From assembly GCF_001907695.1 (NCBI RefSeq), contig NZ_KV880640.1, positions 186,001-250,000 on the forward strand: a DNA stretch of 64,000 bases, given 5' to 3'. Shown piece by piece: positions 1 to 8,930 of the stretch. The notes under the pieces were generated by a model. That model did no database searches and was not told where the DNA came from. It was given only the letters and a program-made list of their open reading frames with translations. The stretch is from Thalassospira sp. TSL5-1. GTDB lineage: Bacteria; Pseudomonadota; Alphaproteobacteria; Rhodospirillales; Thalassospiraceae. The translations under genes and the position numbers were made by a program. Positions within the stretch are counted from its first letter, which is position 1, and the number at the start of each line of letters is the position of its first letter.

Positions 1-1
1 C

Positions 2-928
2 GCCGCAGCAGGCATCGAGATTGTCTGTTATAATTTCATGCCGGTGCTGGACTGGACACGCACGCATTTGAACTGGCGCCTGCCCAATGGTGCCACCTGC
101 ATGCGCTTTGATCTGATCGATTTTGTCGCCTTTGACCGTTATATCCTGCAACGTCCAGGGGCAGAGGAGGGCTATGACGCCGCCCTTTTGGCCCAGGCAG
201 AAGAACGCTTTGCCAATATGGATGAGGAACGGCGCGCGCAATTAACCCGCACGGTGGCGTTTGGCCTGCCAGGTTCGGTCGAGCAACTGACGCTGGATGA
301 TCTGCGTGCCTTGCTAAAAAGCTATGCCGGAATTGATGCCGAAAAACTGCGCCAGCATTTGATTGATTTTCTGGCCGAAGTGGTGCCGGTTGCGCGTGAA
401 GTTGGCATTCGCATGTGCTGCCATCCCGATGATCCGCCCTTCGAGCTTTTGGGGCTGCCGCGCATCATGTCCACCGAGGAAGATTATCGCCGTATCATCG
501 AGGCGGTTGATCTGCCGGAAAACGGCATTACGCTCTGTTCAGGGTCGCTGGGGGTGCGGGCCGAAAATGACCTGCCGGGCATGATGAAACGCCTGGGGCA
601 CCGTGTGCATTTCATTCATTTGCGCAATACCCTGCGCGAAACCGAAGGCCTGCTCTGTTCGTTCCACGAGGCGGAACATCTTGGCGGGGACACCAACATG
701 GTAGACCTGATCGAGGCGATTTTGCACGAGGAAGCCAAGCGCAAGGCCGCAGGGCAGAGCGATTGGAACATTCCGTTCCGCCCTGATCATGGCCAGGATA
801 TTCTTGACGACCTTAACCGTCAGGGTCAACCGGGTTATCCGGCCATTGGCCGCCTGAAGGGGCTGGCGGAACTGCGCGGCGTCATGACCGCCCTGATGAT
901 GCGGCCCAATAACAAGGCATCGGAGTAA
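2..928 (+). CDS. uxuA: Mannonate dehydratase, 3' part (cut by window edge)
   Basis: The reading frame is open from base 2, so the gene begins before the window and about 309 C-terminal codons are visible. UxuA dehydrates D-mannonate to 2-keto-3-deoxygluconate in cytosolic hexuronate catabolism. The visible part opens with the family-typical YNFMPVLDWTRT stretch, followed by a metal-site CCHPDDPP motif and a late RPDHG motif, as expected for the TIM-barrel UxuA fold. The next gene begins 2 bases after the stop and encodes the partner reductase UxuB, which supports the assignment. The ATG at 38 is internal and is not the start. Confidence 0.93.
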   Translation, partial: AAAGIEIVCYNFMPVLDWTRTHLNWRLPNGATCMRFDLIDFVAFDRYILQRPGAEEGYDAALLAQAEERFANMDEERRAQLTRTVAFGLPGSVEQLTLDDLRALLKSYAGIDAEKLRQHLIDFLAEVVPVAREVGIRMCCHPDDPPFELLGLPRIMSTEEDYRRIIEAVDLPENGITLCSGSLGVRAENDLPGMMKRLGHRVHFIHLRNTLRETEGLLCSFHEAEHLGGDTNMVDLIEAILHEEAKRKAAGQSDWNIPFRPDHGQDILDDLNRQGQPGYPAIGRLKGLAELRGVMTALMMRPNNKASE

Positions 929-930
929 CC

Positions 931-2382
931 ATGACGGGATCTTCTGAGACTGTTGGCAAAGGCTGGCCGCAAAACCCGCTGGCCAATGCGGGCAATGGCA
1001 TTGTGCATATTGGTGTGGGCGCGTTTCATCGCGCCCATCAGGCGGTTTATACCCAGCAGGCGATGCTGGCCGCTGGCGGTGACTGGCGCATTATTGGCGT
1101 CACCCCGCGCAGCACCGACATCGCCGACCAGTTAAATGCCCAGGATGGTGCCTTTTGTGTCATCGTGCGCAACCCCGCCGGCGATGAATGCCAGACCATT
1201 TACACCATTTCCCATGTACTGGCCGCCGCACGCGAACTTGATGCCGTGCTCGATGCCCTGAGTGATCCCGCCATTCGCATAGTGACCCTGACGGTGACAG
1301 AAAAGGCCTATGGCATTGACCGGCAGGCCATGAAAGTGTTGTCGGATCATCCGGCGATCGCCCATGATCTGGCCCATCCCGGTCAGCCGACAGGTGTGAT
1401 TGGCATTTTAACCGAGGCCTTGCGCCGCCGCCGTGATGCAGGCAATGCGCCTTTCACCTGCCTGTGCTGCGACAATTTGCCGGAAAATGGTGCGGTTTTA
1501 CGCGCCGGGATGGTTGATTTCGCCAGCCGCCTTGATGCCGACCTGGGCGAATGGATTGCACAAAATGTGCATTTCCCAAGTTCGATGGTGGACCGCATCA
1601 CGCCTGCATCCACCGATGCGACTTATGAAACCGTGCGCGCCATGACCGGTCATAATGATGCCTGCGCGGTTGAAACCGAACCGTTTTCGCAATGGGTGAT
1701 CGAGGATGACTTTCCCACTGGTCGCCCGGCATGGGAAAAGGCCGGTGTTTTGATGGTCGATGATGTTCGTCCTTACGAACATATGAAACTTCGCATGCTT
1801 AATGGCACTCATTCCCTGATTGCCTATTTGGGGCAGTTGGCGGGCTACAAATATGTGCGCGATGTGATGGCCGATGAAGATTGCGCAAAATTGGTTCATG
1901 CCCATATGCTGGCGGCGGCACAGACTTTGGTGCCGGTCGCAGCCCTGGATTTTGCCAGCTATGCCGATGACCTGGTGGCACGGTTCCAAAACCCGGCGAT
2001 TGCCCATGAAACCCGGCAAATCGCCATGGATGGTACCGAAAAGTTGCCGCAACGTTTGCTCCACCCTGCACAGGACGCCCTGAAAGAGGGTAAGGAAATT
2101 GCGACTTATGCCATCGCGGTTGCCTTCTGGATGGCCTATTTGCATAAATTGGTGGTGCAGCGAAACGGTAACGACATTTCAGACCCACGGCAGGCGGAAA
2201 TTATTGCGGCCTTGTCCGGGAAAGCCGCTGCGCAGGACATTTATAATGCCCTGTCTCAGTTGCCCGGTTTGTTCCCGCAGTCGCTGCTATCCTCCTCTGT
2301 CTGGATGCAAGCCGTCGTCTCACGGCTTGACTGTATCCTTACGCAGGGCGCACTTGGTGCCGTGACGGCAGAGTTGGGATAA
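931..2382 (+). CDS. uxuB: Fructuronate reductase / mannitol dehydrogenase family
   Basis: This 483-residue protein belongs to the polyol-specific long-chain dehydrogenase family. UxuB interconverts D-fructuronate and D-mannonate with NAD(H). The N-terminal Rossmann region carries IVHIGVGAFHRAHQA (about residues 24-38). The catalytic KxxxLNxxH pattern is present as MKLRMLNGTHS near residue 290. Family members also act on mannitol, arabitol or altronate, so the substrate is taken from context: the gene follows uxuA by 2 bases and completes the mannonate route. A strong terminator follows directly. Confidence 0.9.
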   Translation: MTGSSETVGKGWPQNPLANAGNGIVHIGVGAFHRAHQAVYTQQAMLAAGGDWRIIGVTPRSTDIADQLNAQDGAFCVIVRNPAGDECQTIYTISHVLAAARELDAVLDALSDPAIRIVTLTVTEKAYGIDRQAMKVLSDHPAIAHDLAHPGQPTGVIGILTEALRRRRDAGNAPFTCLCCDNLPENGAVLRAGMVDFASRLDADLGEWIAQNVHFPSSMVDRITPASTDATYETVRAMTGHNDACAVETEPFSQWVIEDDFPTGRPAWEKAGVLMVDDVRPYEHMKLRMLNGTHSLIAYLGQLAGYKYVRDVMADEDCAKLVHAHMLAAAQTLVPVAALDFASYADDLVARFQNPAIAHETRQIAMDGTEKLPQRLLHPAQDALKEGKEIATYAIAVAFWMAYLHKLVVQRNGNDISDPRQAEIIAALSGKAAAQDIYNALSQLPGLFPQSLLSSSVWMQAVVSRLDCILTQGALGAVTAELG

Positions 2383-2412
2383 TTTTAGCACTCAACTGCT
2401 ATCAAAATGACA

Positions 2413-2450
2413 GAAAACACCCGAATCACTTTAATGATTCGGGTGTTTTC
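2413..2450 (+). terminator. Strong hairpin terminator after uxuAB
   Basis: A perfect 16-bp inverted repeat (2413-2428 with 2435-2450) encloses the 6-base loop CTTTAA. It starts 30 bases after the uxuB stop, and the right arm ends in GTTTTC followed by ATTT. This is a convincing intrinsic terminator and could work in both directions. Confidence 0.88.
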
Positions 2451-2915
2451 ATTTGAATATAGTGAGTTATTTTCTTTTTATTTAAAATTAACGTACATTT
2501 TTTTTGCGAATTTCCGACATTTGAGGAAATTTTTATTACACCGATATTTGCATGTAAATATCGGTTATTTGATATTTATTTTATTAGGCATTGCATGTTG
2601 GGGCCTGTCGGTGCATGATGAAGTGCATATTGGTTTGCAGGACATGCGTAAACGGGCTGTGGATTAGGATCCAGGCGGCCTTTGTCCATCCTACCCGATC
2701 AAACCAAACCAGCCTTACTTAGACCAGCCCCCTTCAATACCCTGATGACAAACTTCGTGCGGTGCATTGACCCGACGTGGCGGGTTTCTCAGCGGGGAAG
2801 CTGCAATTTTCATTTTCATTAATATTGGCCTTTGCGTGGTCCTGTAACAGGCGTCGAGGGGATGGGTACGTTTACCTGTCGCTATGGCGTGCCAATGTTT
2901 AACCCCGGAGCCAGC
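2451..2915. other. AT-rich intergenic region
   Basis: This 465-base stretch is clearly richer in A+T than its surroundings, mainly from 2455 to 2600. I see no convincing gene. A weak 86-codon frame (2407-2667) runs through the terminator and looks spurious. The region presumably carries the promoter of the DUF1611-racemase pair, but no confident -35/-10 pair was found. Confidence 0.5.
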
Positions 2916-4115
2916 ATGACGATCCCTTCATTTGCCAAAGCCGCAACGGCTCAAAACGTTATCCAGTTGCCCTTTAACACCAGGTCTGGACAATCACCGG
3001 TGGGGCCGACAGTGTTATCCGCCTACAAGGCCCGACCAACAGCCATTGTTTATTGCGAAGCCAATTTTGGCCTTGATGACGGTAAAACCGCAAACGGTTT
3101 GGTCCGGCATTCGGAAAAATATGACATACTTTCCGTGATCGACAGCACACAGACTGGCCGTGATACGGGCGTTTTGCTAGATGGCAAAGCTAACGGAATT
3201 CCGGTTCTGGCGCATCTTGATGCGGCTTTTGAACACGGGCAGCGCATCCCGAATTATTTCATTTATGGCATGGCGCCTGCAACCGGCATGCTATCGGTCG
3301 ACGAACGCGATATTGTTCTGGATGCCTTGAACCGGGGCTTGCATGTGGTGAATGGCCTGCATGAATTTCTCAATGACGATCCCGAATTTGTCTTGGCCAG
3401 CCAAGCCAACAATGTTGATATTATCGATATTCGCAAACCGCGCCCCAAAAATGATTTGCGCCTGTTTACCGGCAATGTCAGTAAAATACCGTGCCCGCGC
3501 ATTGCCGTTCTTGGGACCGATTGCGCGATTGGCAAACGTACAACCGCCAGCATCCTGACCCGCGCGTTGATCGCCCGCGGGATAAAGGCGGTTATGGTCA
3601 CAACCGGGCAAACCGGTATGATGCAGGGCTCTAAATATGGTGTCGCACTTGATGCGGTTCCGTCACAGTTTTGTTGTGGCGAACTTGAAGCAACCGTGAT
3701 CGAAGCCTATGAAGGTGACCATCCCGATATTATCATCGTTGAAGGGCAGGGCGCGTTAAGTCATCCGGCCTTTTGCACATCGGCCTTTATTTTGCGGGGC
3801 TGCACCCCTGATGGCGTGATTTTGCAGCATGCGCCAAACCGCGTTCATCGCTGCGATTTTGACCAAATGCCAATGCCAAGCCCTGAATCTGAAATTCGCC
3901 TGATTGAAGCCTTTTCTGACACCCGCGTCATCGGCCTCACAATCAATCATGAAAATATGACAGACGCTGAAATCGGGACCAGTATCACCGCATATCATAA
4001 ACAGCTTGGTATACCGGTAACCGATGCCCTGGCGCGGCCGGTTAATCTGTTGGTTGACATGGTGCTGTCGTCCTTTCCTGCCCTCGAAAAGAAATTGTCC
4101 GTTACCCTTCAATGA
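2916..4115 (+). CDS. DUF1611 P-loop protein, DgcN-like (D-glutamate N-acetyltransferase family)
   Basis: This protein of about 399 residues belongs to the DUF1611 family. Members have an N-terminal Rossmann-like domain and a C-terminal P-loop NTPase-like domain. The P-loop is visible as GTDCAIGKRT at residues 200-209, followed by TTGQTG and a VEGQGAL motif typical of the family. Characterised members (DgcN) acetylate D-glutamate in D-amino-acid catabolism. I chose the ATG at 2916 because GGAG lies 6 bases upstream; a longer frame from a TTG at 2832 lacks a good site. The stop overlaps the start of the racemase-like gene by 4 bases, so the two are translationally coupled. The substrate here is not proven. 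Confidence 0.75.
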   Translation: MTIPSFAKAATAQNVIQLPFNTRSGQSPVGPTVLSAYKARPTAIVYCEANFGLDDGKTANGLVRHSEKYDILSVIDSTQTGRDTGVLLDGKANGIPVLAHLDAAFEHGQRIPNYFIYGMAPATGMLSVDERDIVLDALNRGLHVVNGLHEFLNDDPEFVLASQANNVDIIDIRKPRPKNDLRLFTGNVSKIPCPRIAVLGTDCAIGKRTTASILTRALIARGIKAVMVTTGQTGMMQGSKYGVALDAVPSQFCCGELEATVIEAYEGDHPDIIIVEGQGALSHPAFCTSAFILRGCTPDGVILQHAPNRVHRCDFDQMPMPSPESEIRLIEAFSDTRVIGLTINHENMTDAEIGTSITAYHKQLGIPVTDALARPVNLLVDMVLSSFPALEKKLSVTLQ

Positions 4116-5236
4116 TCACCCCCAGGCTGGAGATTGATCTTGATAAAATATATCACAATGCCTCAACCCTTGTGAGGCGCCTTGGAAGGCGGGGGATCAC
4201 CGTAACCGGGATCACCAAAGCCTTTCGCGGTGCGCCGGAAATTGCGCAAATGTTGCAGCGTGCCGGTGTTTCAGGGCTGGGTGATTCCCGGATCGAAAAT
4301 ATTGAACGCATGCGACAAGCCGGTATTGATACACAAATAACACTGGTTCGATCCCCGATGATCAGTCAGGTGGATCGGGTTGTCGCAGCAGCAGATATCA
4401 GCTTCAATACCGAGCTTGATGTGATTGCAGCCCTTTCAAGGGCGGCGCAAAAGAACCGCACAGCGCACGGTGTTGTCCTGATGGTCGAATTGGGGGATCT
4501 TCGCGAAGGCATCATGCCGTGCGATGTGGCAAAAGCCGTTCAGACGGTACGCCGTTTCCCCCATATCAGGTTGATGGGGCTAGGTGCCAACCTTGCCTGC
4601 CGTAGCGGGGTTGCCCCTGATAATGCCAATATGGAAACGCTGTCCATATTGGCAGATCAGACCGGGGAGAACATACAAAATCCCGGTTTTATTGTGTCAG
4701 GCGGTAACTCCAGTAATCTTTCCTGGGCATTTGGGGGTGGTAAGGTTCGGCGGGTTAATAATTTGCGCCTTGGTGAGGCCATATTATGTGGCCGTGATCC
4801 GCTTCTGGGCCGCCGCATTCCCGGTCTTTACTGCGATGCCATTACACTTGTTGCTGAAGTCATCGAAAGTAAAACCAAACCAAGTAAACCCTGGGGGACA
4901 CTGGGGCTAGCCCCGTTTGACCAGGTTCCTGTCACCATTGATGATGGCGATATTTCACAATCCATTCTTGCCATCGGCCGGCAGGATATCGACCCGGATG
5001 GATTGCAACCATTATCGGCTGTGACGGTTCTGGGGGCGAGCAGCGACCATCTTGTCGTTAATACGGGCATCCGCCACCTGGCTTTGGGGGCTGAAATTGC
5101 CTTTCAGCTTAACTACAGCGCCTTGTTGCGCGCCATGACATCACCTTATGTCACCCAGATTTTCACCGGGAATGTTATGGCTGTTGTTCCAAATCCGGGG
5201 CAATATAGCCTGCCCTGTTATTCCGGAGTGGCATAA
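4112..5236 (+). CDS. PLP-dependent alanine/ornithine racemase-like protein
   Basis: The protein has 374 residues and an alanine-racemase N-terminal TIM-barrel fold. The probable PLP lysine is K36 in GITKAFRG. A GNSSN motif and RLGEAILCG further along suit the ornithine-racemase/YhfX-like branch. Such enzymes invert the alpha-carbon of amino acids through a PLP Schiff base. The start overlaps the DUF1611 stop as ATGA, which ties both proteins to one task, plausibly conversion of a D-amino acid. Canonical Alr has a C-terminal domain with a catalytic Tyr; this sequence resembles the Orr-like group more, so racemisation of alanine for cell-wall synthesis is unlikely. Confidence 0.72.
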   Translation: MITPRLEIDLDKIYHNASTLVRRLGRRGITVTGITKAFRGAPEIAQMLQRAGVSGLGDSRIENIERMRQAGIDTQITLVRSPMISQVDRVVAAADISFNTELDVIAALSRAAQKNRTAHGVVLMVELGDLREGIMPCDVAKAVQTVRRFPHIRLMGLGANLACRSGVAPDNANMETLSILADQTGENIQNPGFIVSGGNSSNLSWAFGGGKVRRVNNLRLGEAILCGRDPLLGRRIPGLYCDAITLVAEVIESKTKPSKPWGTLGLAPFDQVPVTIDDGDISQSILAIGRQDIDPDGLQPLSAVTVLGASSDHLVVNTGIRHLALGAEIAFQLNYSALLRAMTSPYVTQIFTGNVMAVVPNPGQYSLPCYSGVA

Positions 5237-5356
5237 CCCGGTTTGCCGGGGCGCGTTGCAAAACAGGGTAAAAAAGACTATCTGCACGGGTCAAGCCGGG
5301 GTGTGGCATAACGATCGCACTCCCGGACGGTTATCACGGCAGGATAGACAGAGCAT

Positions 5357-6679
5357 ATGGCAGAACCCGTTTTGCAGGCGGCATCGCCCGGCGGCCCCGA
5401 TAATATCGTCAGGGCCAGGAAGCTGGCGCACAAGAAACGGGTAGCGTTGCTAACCCTGTTATTGGCTTGCGCGTGTTTTGTCGGGCTGACGGTTTATGAC
5501 CCTGACCACCAAAACTGGTGGGTCGGGCTGTTTGTGGCAATGGCCGAGGCGGCAATGATTGGTGGCCTTGCGGACTGGTTTGCCATTGTTGCGCTGTTTC
5601 GTCATCCGCTGGGCCTTAAAATTCCGCATACCGCGATTATACCGCGCAGCAAGGATAAAATTGCCCGCAATCTGGCGGATTTTATTTGCGACCATTTTTT
5701 GGGCAAGGACCATGTGCTGGAAAAAATTCGCGAATTCGATCCGGCAGACAGGCTGGCAAAATATTGTGCCAATCCTAAAACATCGGCGCAAATGGCCGAT
5801 CTGGTGGTGAAGTTCGCCCCGCGCCTGATGTATTTGCTTGATAGTGCCGAATTGCAGGAATTTGTGCGCACAACAACCCGCGAAAAACTGCGCGAGGCGG
5901 ATGTGGGCAAACTTTCGGCCCGTTTTATCACCATCCTGACCCAGGATGGCCGCCATCATGAAATGGTCGATAGCCTGTTAAACGATATTGCCGATTTCAC
6001 CAACAGCGATGAAACCCGCAATATGCTGGCTGATAAAATTGCCGGTGAATTATGGTCGGTACTGCGTTGGGTGAACCTTGATAAGGCAGTTGCCGACAAC
6101 ATTACCGAAAAGGTGGCCGTTGGCCTGCGCGAATTGATCCAGGACCTGGCCGATAACAAGGACCACGAACTGCGCCTGAAATTTGAAAATAAAATTCCCG
6201 CTTTTATTGACCGTTTGCAGACCGACCCGGTTTTGCGCGCGCGCCTTGATCAGTTTCGTGACCGGATGCTCGATAATCAGGAATTATCGGATTACATCGC
6301 CCATATCTGGAGCAAAACACTGAACTGGTTGCGATCAGACCTGGCAAATCCACAATCGGAAATTCGCCGCGCCATTATCGGCGCATCGCAAAATATTGGC
6401 ACCAAGCTCGATGCCGATCCGGAAATGAAAAACTGGCTTAATCTGTGGGTTCTTGAAACGGTGGACCCCTATATTGGCGAATATCGCGAAAAGATCCGCC
6501 ATTTCATCAAGGAACGAGTGGAGGCCTGGAGTGCGGATGAACTGACCGCCCAGTTAGAGTTGGCAATGGGCAGCGACTTACAATCAATCCGCCTGAATGG
6601 AACGCTGGTTGGCGCTCTGATTGGCGGGGTTTTGTTTGCAACCATGCAGTTTATCGGCTGGCTGACCATCCAGTTTTAA
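5357..6679 (+). CDS. DUF445 family membrane protein (YjiN-like)
   Basis: This 440-residue protein matches the DUF445/YjiN family. A hydrophobic segment at about residues 30-46 is followed by the conserved membrane-proximal block AMIGGLADWFAIVALFR. A long, charged, mostly helical middle part follows, and a C-terminal segment ends the protein (GALIGGVLFATMQFIGW). Family function is not established, and an inner-membrane location with a large soluble part is expected. An AGGA lies about 12 bases before the ATG. It is unrelated to the racemase operon upstream, from which 120 bases separate it, and a terminator follows. Confidence 0.8.
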   Translation: MAEPVLQAASPGGPDNIVRARKLAHKKRVALLTLLLACACFVGLTVYDPDHQNWWVGLFVAMAEAAMIGGLADWFAIVALFRHPLGLKIPHTAIIPRSKDKIARNLADFICDHFLGKDHVLEKIREFDPADRLAKYCANPKTSAQMADLVVKFAPRLMYLLDSAELQEFVRTTTREKLREADVGKLSARFITILTQDGRHHEMVDSLLNDIADFTNSDETRNMLADKIAGELWSVLRWVNLDKAVADNITEKVAVGLRELIQDLADNKDHELRLKFENKIPAFIDRLQTDPVLRARLDQFRDRMLDNQELSDYIAHIWSKTLNWLRSDLANPQSEIRRAIIGASQNIGTKLDADPEMKNWLNLWVLETVDPYIGEYREKIRHFIKERVEAWSADELTAQLELAMGSDLQSIRLNGTLVGALIGGVLFATMQFIGWLTIQF

Positions 6680-6681
6680 GA

Positions 6682-6706
6682 AGGGCTGGCGAAGTTCGCC
6701 AGCCCT
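6682..6706. terminator. Terminator between convergent genes
   Basis: A perfect 12-bp stem (6682-6693 with 6695-6706) has only one unpaired central base in the primary sequence, so the real loop will be a few bases. It lies just after the DUF445 stop and is followed by GAAAAA. On the minus strand the right side reads into TCTTAAAA. It probably serves both the DUF445 gene and the convergent chemoreceptor gene. Confidence 0.75.
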
Positions 6707-6750
6707 GAAAAATCCGTCAGTTCCGTCTATTTTTGTAAGAAAAACCTGTC

Positions 6751-8415
6751 TTATGCTGCCTTTACCGAGTTCAGGAAGGTCTCGACCTTTTTGCGAAGGT
6801 CTTCTGCCTGCTGGGACAGATCACCCGATGCGGACAGAACCTGTTCGGCGGCCGCGCCGGTCGAAGAAGCTGCTTCGTTCACACCATGAATGTTGGATGT
6901 GACTTCGCGGGTTCCCGCAGAAGCTTGCTGAACATTGCGGGTGATTTCTTCGGTGGCAGAACCCTGTTCTTCGATCGCACTGGCAATCGAAGATGCGATT
7001 TCATTGATTTCGGTAATTGTTGCGCTGATTGACTGGATCGCCCCAACAGCACCATTGGTTTCTTGCTGAATACCGGTAATCTGGCTGGTGATATCATCGG
7101 TTGCCCGGGAGGTTGCATTGGCAAGGTTCTTCACCTCGGCGGCAACAACGGCAAACCCTTTACCTGCGTCTCCTGCGCGTGCAGCCTCGATGGTCGCATT
7201 CAGGGCCAAAAGGTTGGTTTGGGCGGCAATATCGCTGATCAGGCCAACAACATCACCAATTTTCTGGGCTGCTTCGGCAAGGCCACGCACCTGGCTGTTG
7301 GTCCGGTCTGCCTCGGCAACCGCCTTATTGGCAACCTGGGCTGACTGGCTGACCTGCTGGGAAATTCTGGCAATGGAGTTGGTAAGTTCTTCTGATGCTC
7401 CGGCAACGGTTTCAACGTTGCTTGACGCCTGTTCTGCCGCAGCTGCAACAGCGGTTGACTGGCGGCTGGTTTCTTCCGCGGTTGCTGTCATCGAAGTGGC
7501 GGTTGCCTGCATTTCGGTTGCAGCAGAGGCAACCGTTCTCAGAACAACGGATACATCCGCATCGAAATCATTGGTCAGCTTCTCAATCACTTTCGTGCGT
7601 TCTTCGCGACGTTGTTGCGCCTTGACCTCTTCGGCGGCAAGTTCTTCGGCTTTGATCATATTTTCTTTGAACACAATAACGGCGGCGGCCATTTCGCCGA
7701 TTTCGTCTTTGTGGTCTGTGCCAGGAATTTCGACGGTTTTATCACCGTCCGACAGTTTACGCATCGATTCCGTAATTGTCAGGATGGGGCGCGAAATACC
7801 GTTGCCAATGACCCATGCAGCGGCGATCCCGAAGATAACCGCGATTGCGGCAATAATCTCGCCTGTAATAATGGCCTGCTGATTTTCAGCAACGACACGG
7901 CCACCAAGCTCATTTTGCTCATCGCTAATGGAATCCGTGAATTGATCCAGGTTCCGTCTCAGCTTGCCACCGATGGGACGAATTTTCTCGGCCAAAAGGT
8001 GTTCTTGTTCGGCCGGGTCTTTGCTGGCAAGTAAGCTGTTAAATTCCGCTACAAAAGTATTGATATCGGTTTTAATCGCGCGAACCATCTGATCCCGTTC
8101 GGGCGAAACAATCAGTTGCTGAAGCTGATCGCCAAGATCAAGGGCATTCTTCATGTTCTTCAGGGCGCGCTCGGACAGTTCCTGTGTCGGTTCGTCTTTA
8201 TACATTCGGGCGACAAGCCGCGTATCGAGGATATTGGTCAGCATCTCGTTTGCCAAATTGGATTGATTGGCAATAAGGCGGTACCTGTTGAAATTTGTGT
8301 CACCAGATTGTAGCGCAAGAACGCCAATAATTGCGACAGCAAGGAGAAGGACAAGAGTTATGCCAAATCCCGCTGAAATTTTATAGGCGATCTTGATATT
8401 TTTTAGGAAGTTCAT
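6751..8415 (-). CDS. Methyl-accepting chemotaxis protein
   Basis: The product is about 554 residues with classical architecture. Transmembrane helix 1 spans roughly residues 15-35 and a helical periplasmic sensor of about 145 residues follows. Transmembrane helix 2 is near 183-206, HAMP near 207-259, and the cytoplasmic signalling domain runs to the end. The signalling hairpin tip is visible as DIAAQTNLLALNATIEAARAG (about 395-415). The small helical sensor resembles a four-helix-bundle type, so the ligand cannot be read from sequence. I used the ATG at 8415, where GGAG lies upstream and the N-terminus is a basic stretch followed by a hydrophobic helix; a longer frame to 8517 adds an unlikely polar leader. 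Confidence 0.93.
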   Translation of the reverse strand: MNFLKNIKIAYKISAGFGITLVLLLAVAIIGVLALQSGDTNFNRYRLIANQSNLANEMLTNILDTRLVARMYKDEPTQELSERALKNMKNALDLGDQLQQLIVSPERDQMVRAIKTDINTFVAEFNSLLASKDPAEQEHLLAEKIRPIGGKLRRNLDQFTDSISDEQNELGGRVVAENQQAIITGEIIAAIAVIFGIAAAWVIGNGISRPILTITESMRKLSDGDKTVEIPGTDHKDEIGEMAAAVIVFKENMIKAEELAAEEVKAQQRREERTKVIEKLTNDFDADVSVVLRTVASAATEMQATATSMTATAEETSRQSTAVAAAAEQASSNVETVAGASEELTNSIARISQQVSQSAQVANKAVAEADRTNSQVRGLAEAAQKIGDVVGLISDIAAQTNLLALNATIEAARAGDAGKGFAVVAAEVKNLANATSRATDDITSQITGIQQETNGAVGAIQSISATITEINEIASSIASAIEEQGSATEEITRNVQQASAGTREVTSNIHGVNEAASSTGAAAEQVLSASGDLSQQAEDLRKKVETFLNSVKAA

Positions 8416-8930
8416 TCCGTCTTGCTCCGGATATTTATGTGGTCGGTTTCGCAAAGCCGGTTTGTGCCAGTTGCTCGTCAGTTTTGTTTGATTACGCCTG
8501 CATAAGAGACGCCGCACCCCAAAAAGATAGGTACCATAGGTTGGTGCAGATCGCCGTAATATACGAATGAAGTATCAACCACTCCAATGATATAGGATCG
8601 AGTATTATAATTCCTCAAAAAAATGATTTAAATTTTTGTAATATTTTAAAATTTGGGGTGATATATCTCACCCTTGGTTTTCGTCTTCATGGGATAAAGC
8701 CGTTGTATTTTCGAGCCAGAAAACGCAATAAACAGGGGCCGAATTGACGCCGTATCAGGTAGATTTGCCCGATGGACAAATTTTTACTTATGAGATCGTC
8801 CTGTTTATCTCATTTGTCAGAGGCGGAAAAAAAACGCTGCGGCATACATCATGTCAAATAGGCATTGGATGTGCTTTGCTGTCAGGCCTTAGGATTTTTC
8901 TGAAAATCCTAATAAGGCGCGGAGAAAAAA
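8416..8930. other. Divergent intergenic region, AT-rich
   Basis: These 515 bases lie between the divergent chemoreceptor and M55 peptidase genes and must hold both promoters. The section 8580-8660 is very AT-rich. A short frame at 8744-8953 has no homology I recognise and overlaps the peptidase start, so I do not call it. The one clear structure is the palindrome just before the peptidase start, listed separately. Confidence 0.5.
8887..8917. promoter_or_regulatory. Palindrome upstream of the M55 peptidase
   Basis: AGGATTTT (8891-8898) pairs with AAAATCCT (8903-8910) around a TCTG loop. The outer CCTT (8887-8890) can pair with AAGG (8914-8917) across a 3-base bulge. It ends only 3 bases before the CGGAG ribosome-binding site. 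It could be an operator, or a 5'-UTR hairpin that controls access to the ribosome-binding site; it lacks a U-tract for termination. Confidence 0.45.

Noticed and set aside
2407..2667. An 86-codon frame after uxuB
   Set aside because: It starts inside the intergenic terminator, lacks a ribosome-binding site, and its AT-rich composition alone explains the hydrophobic product.
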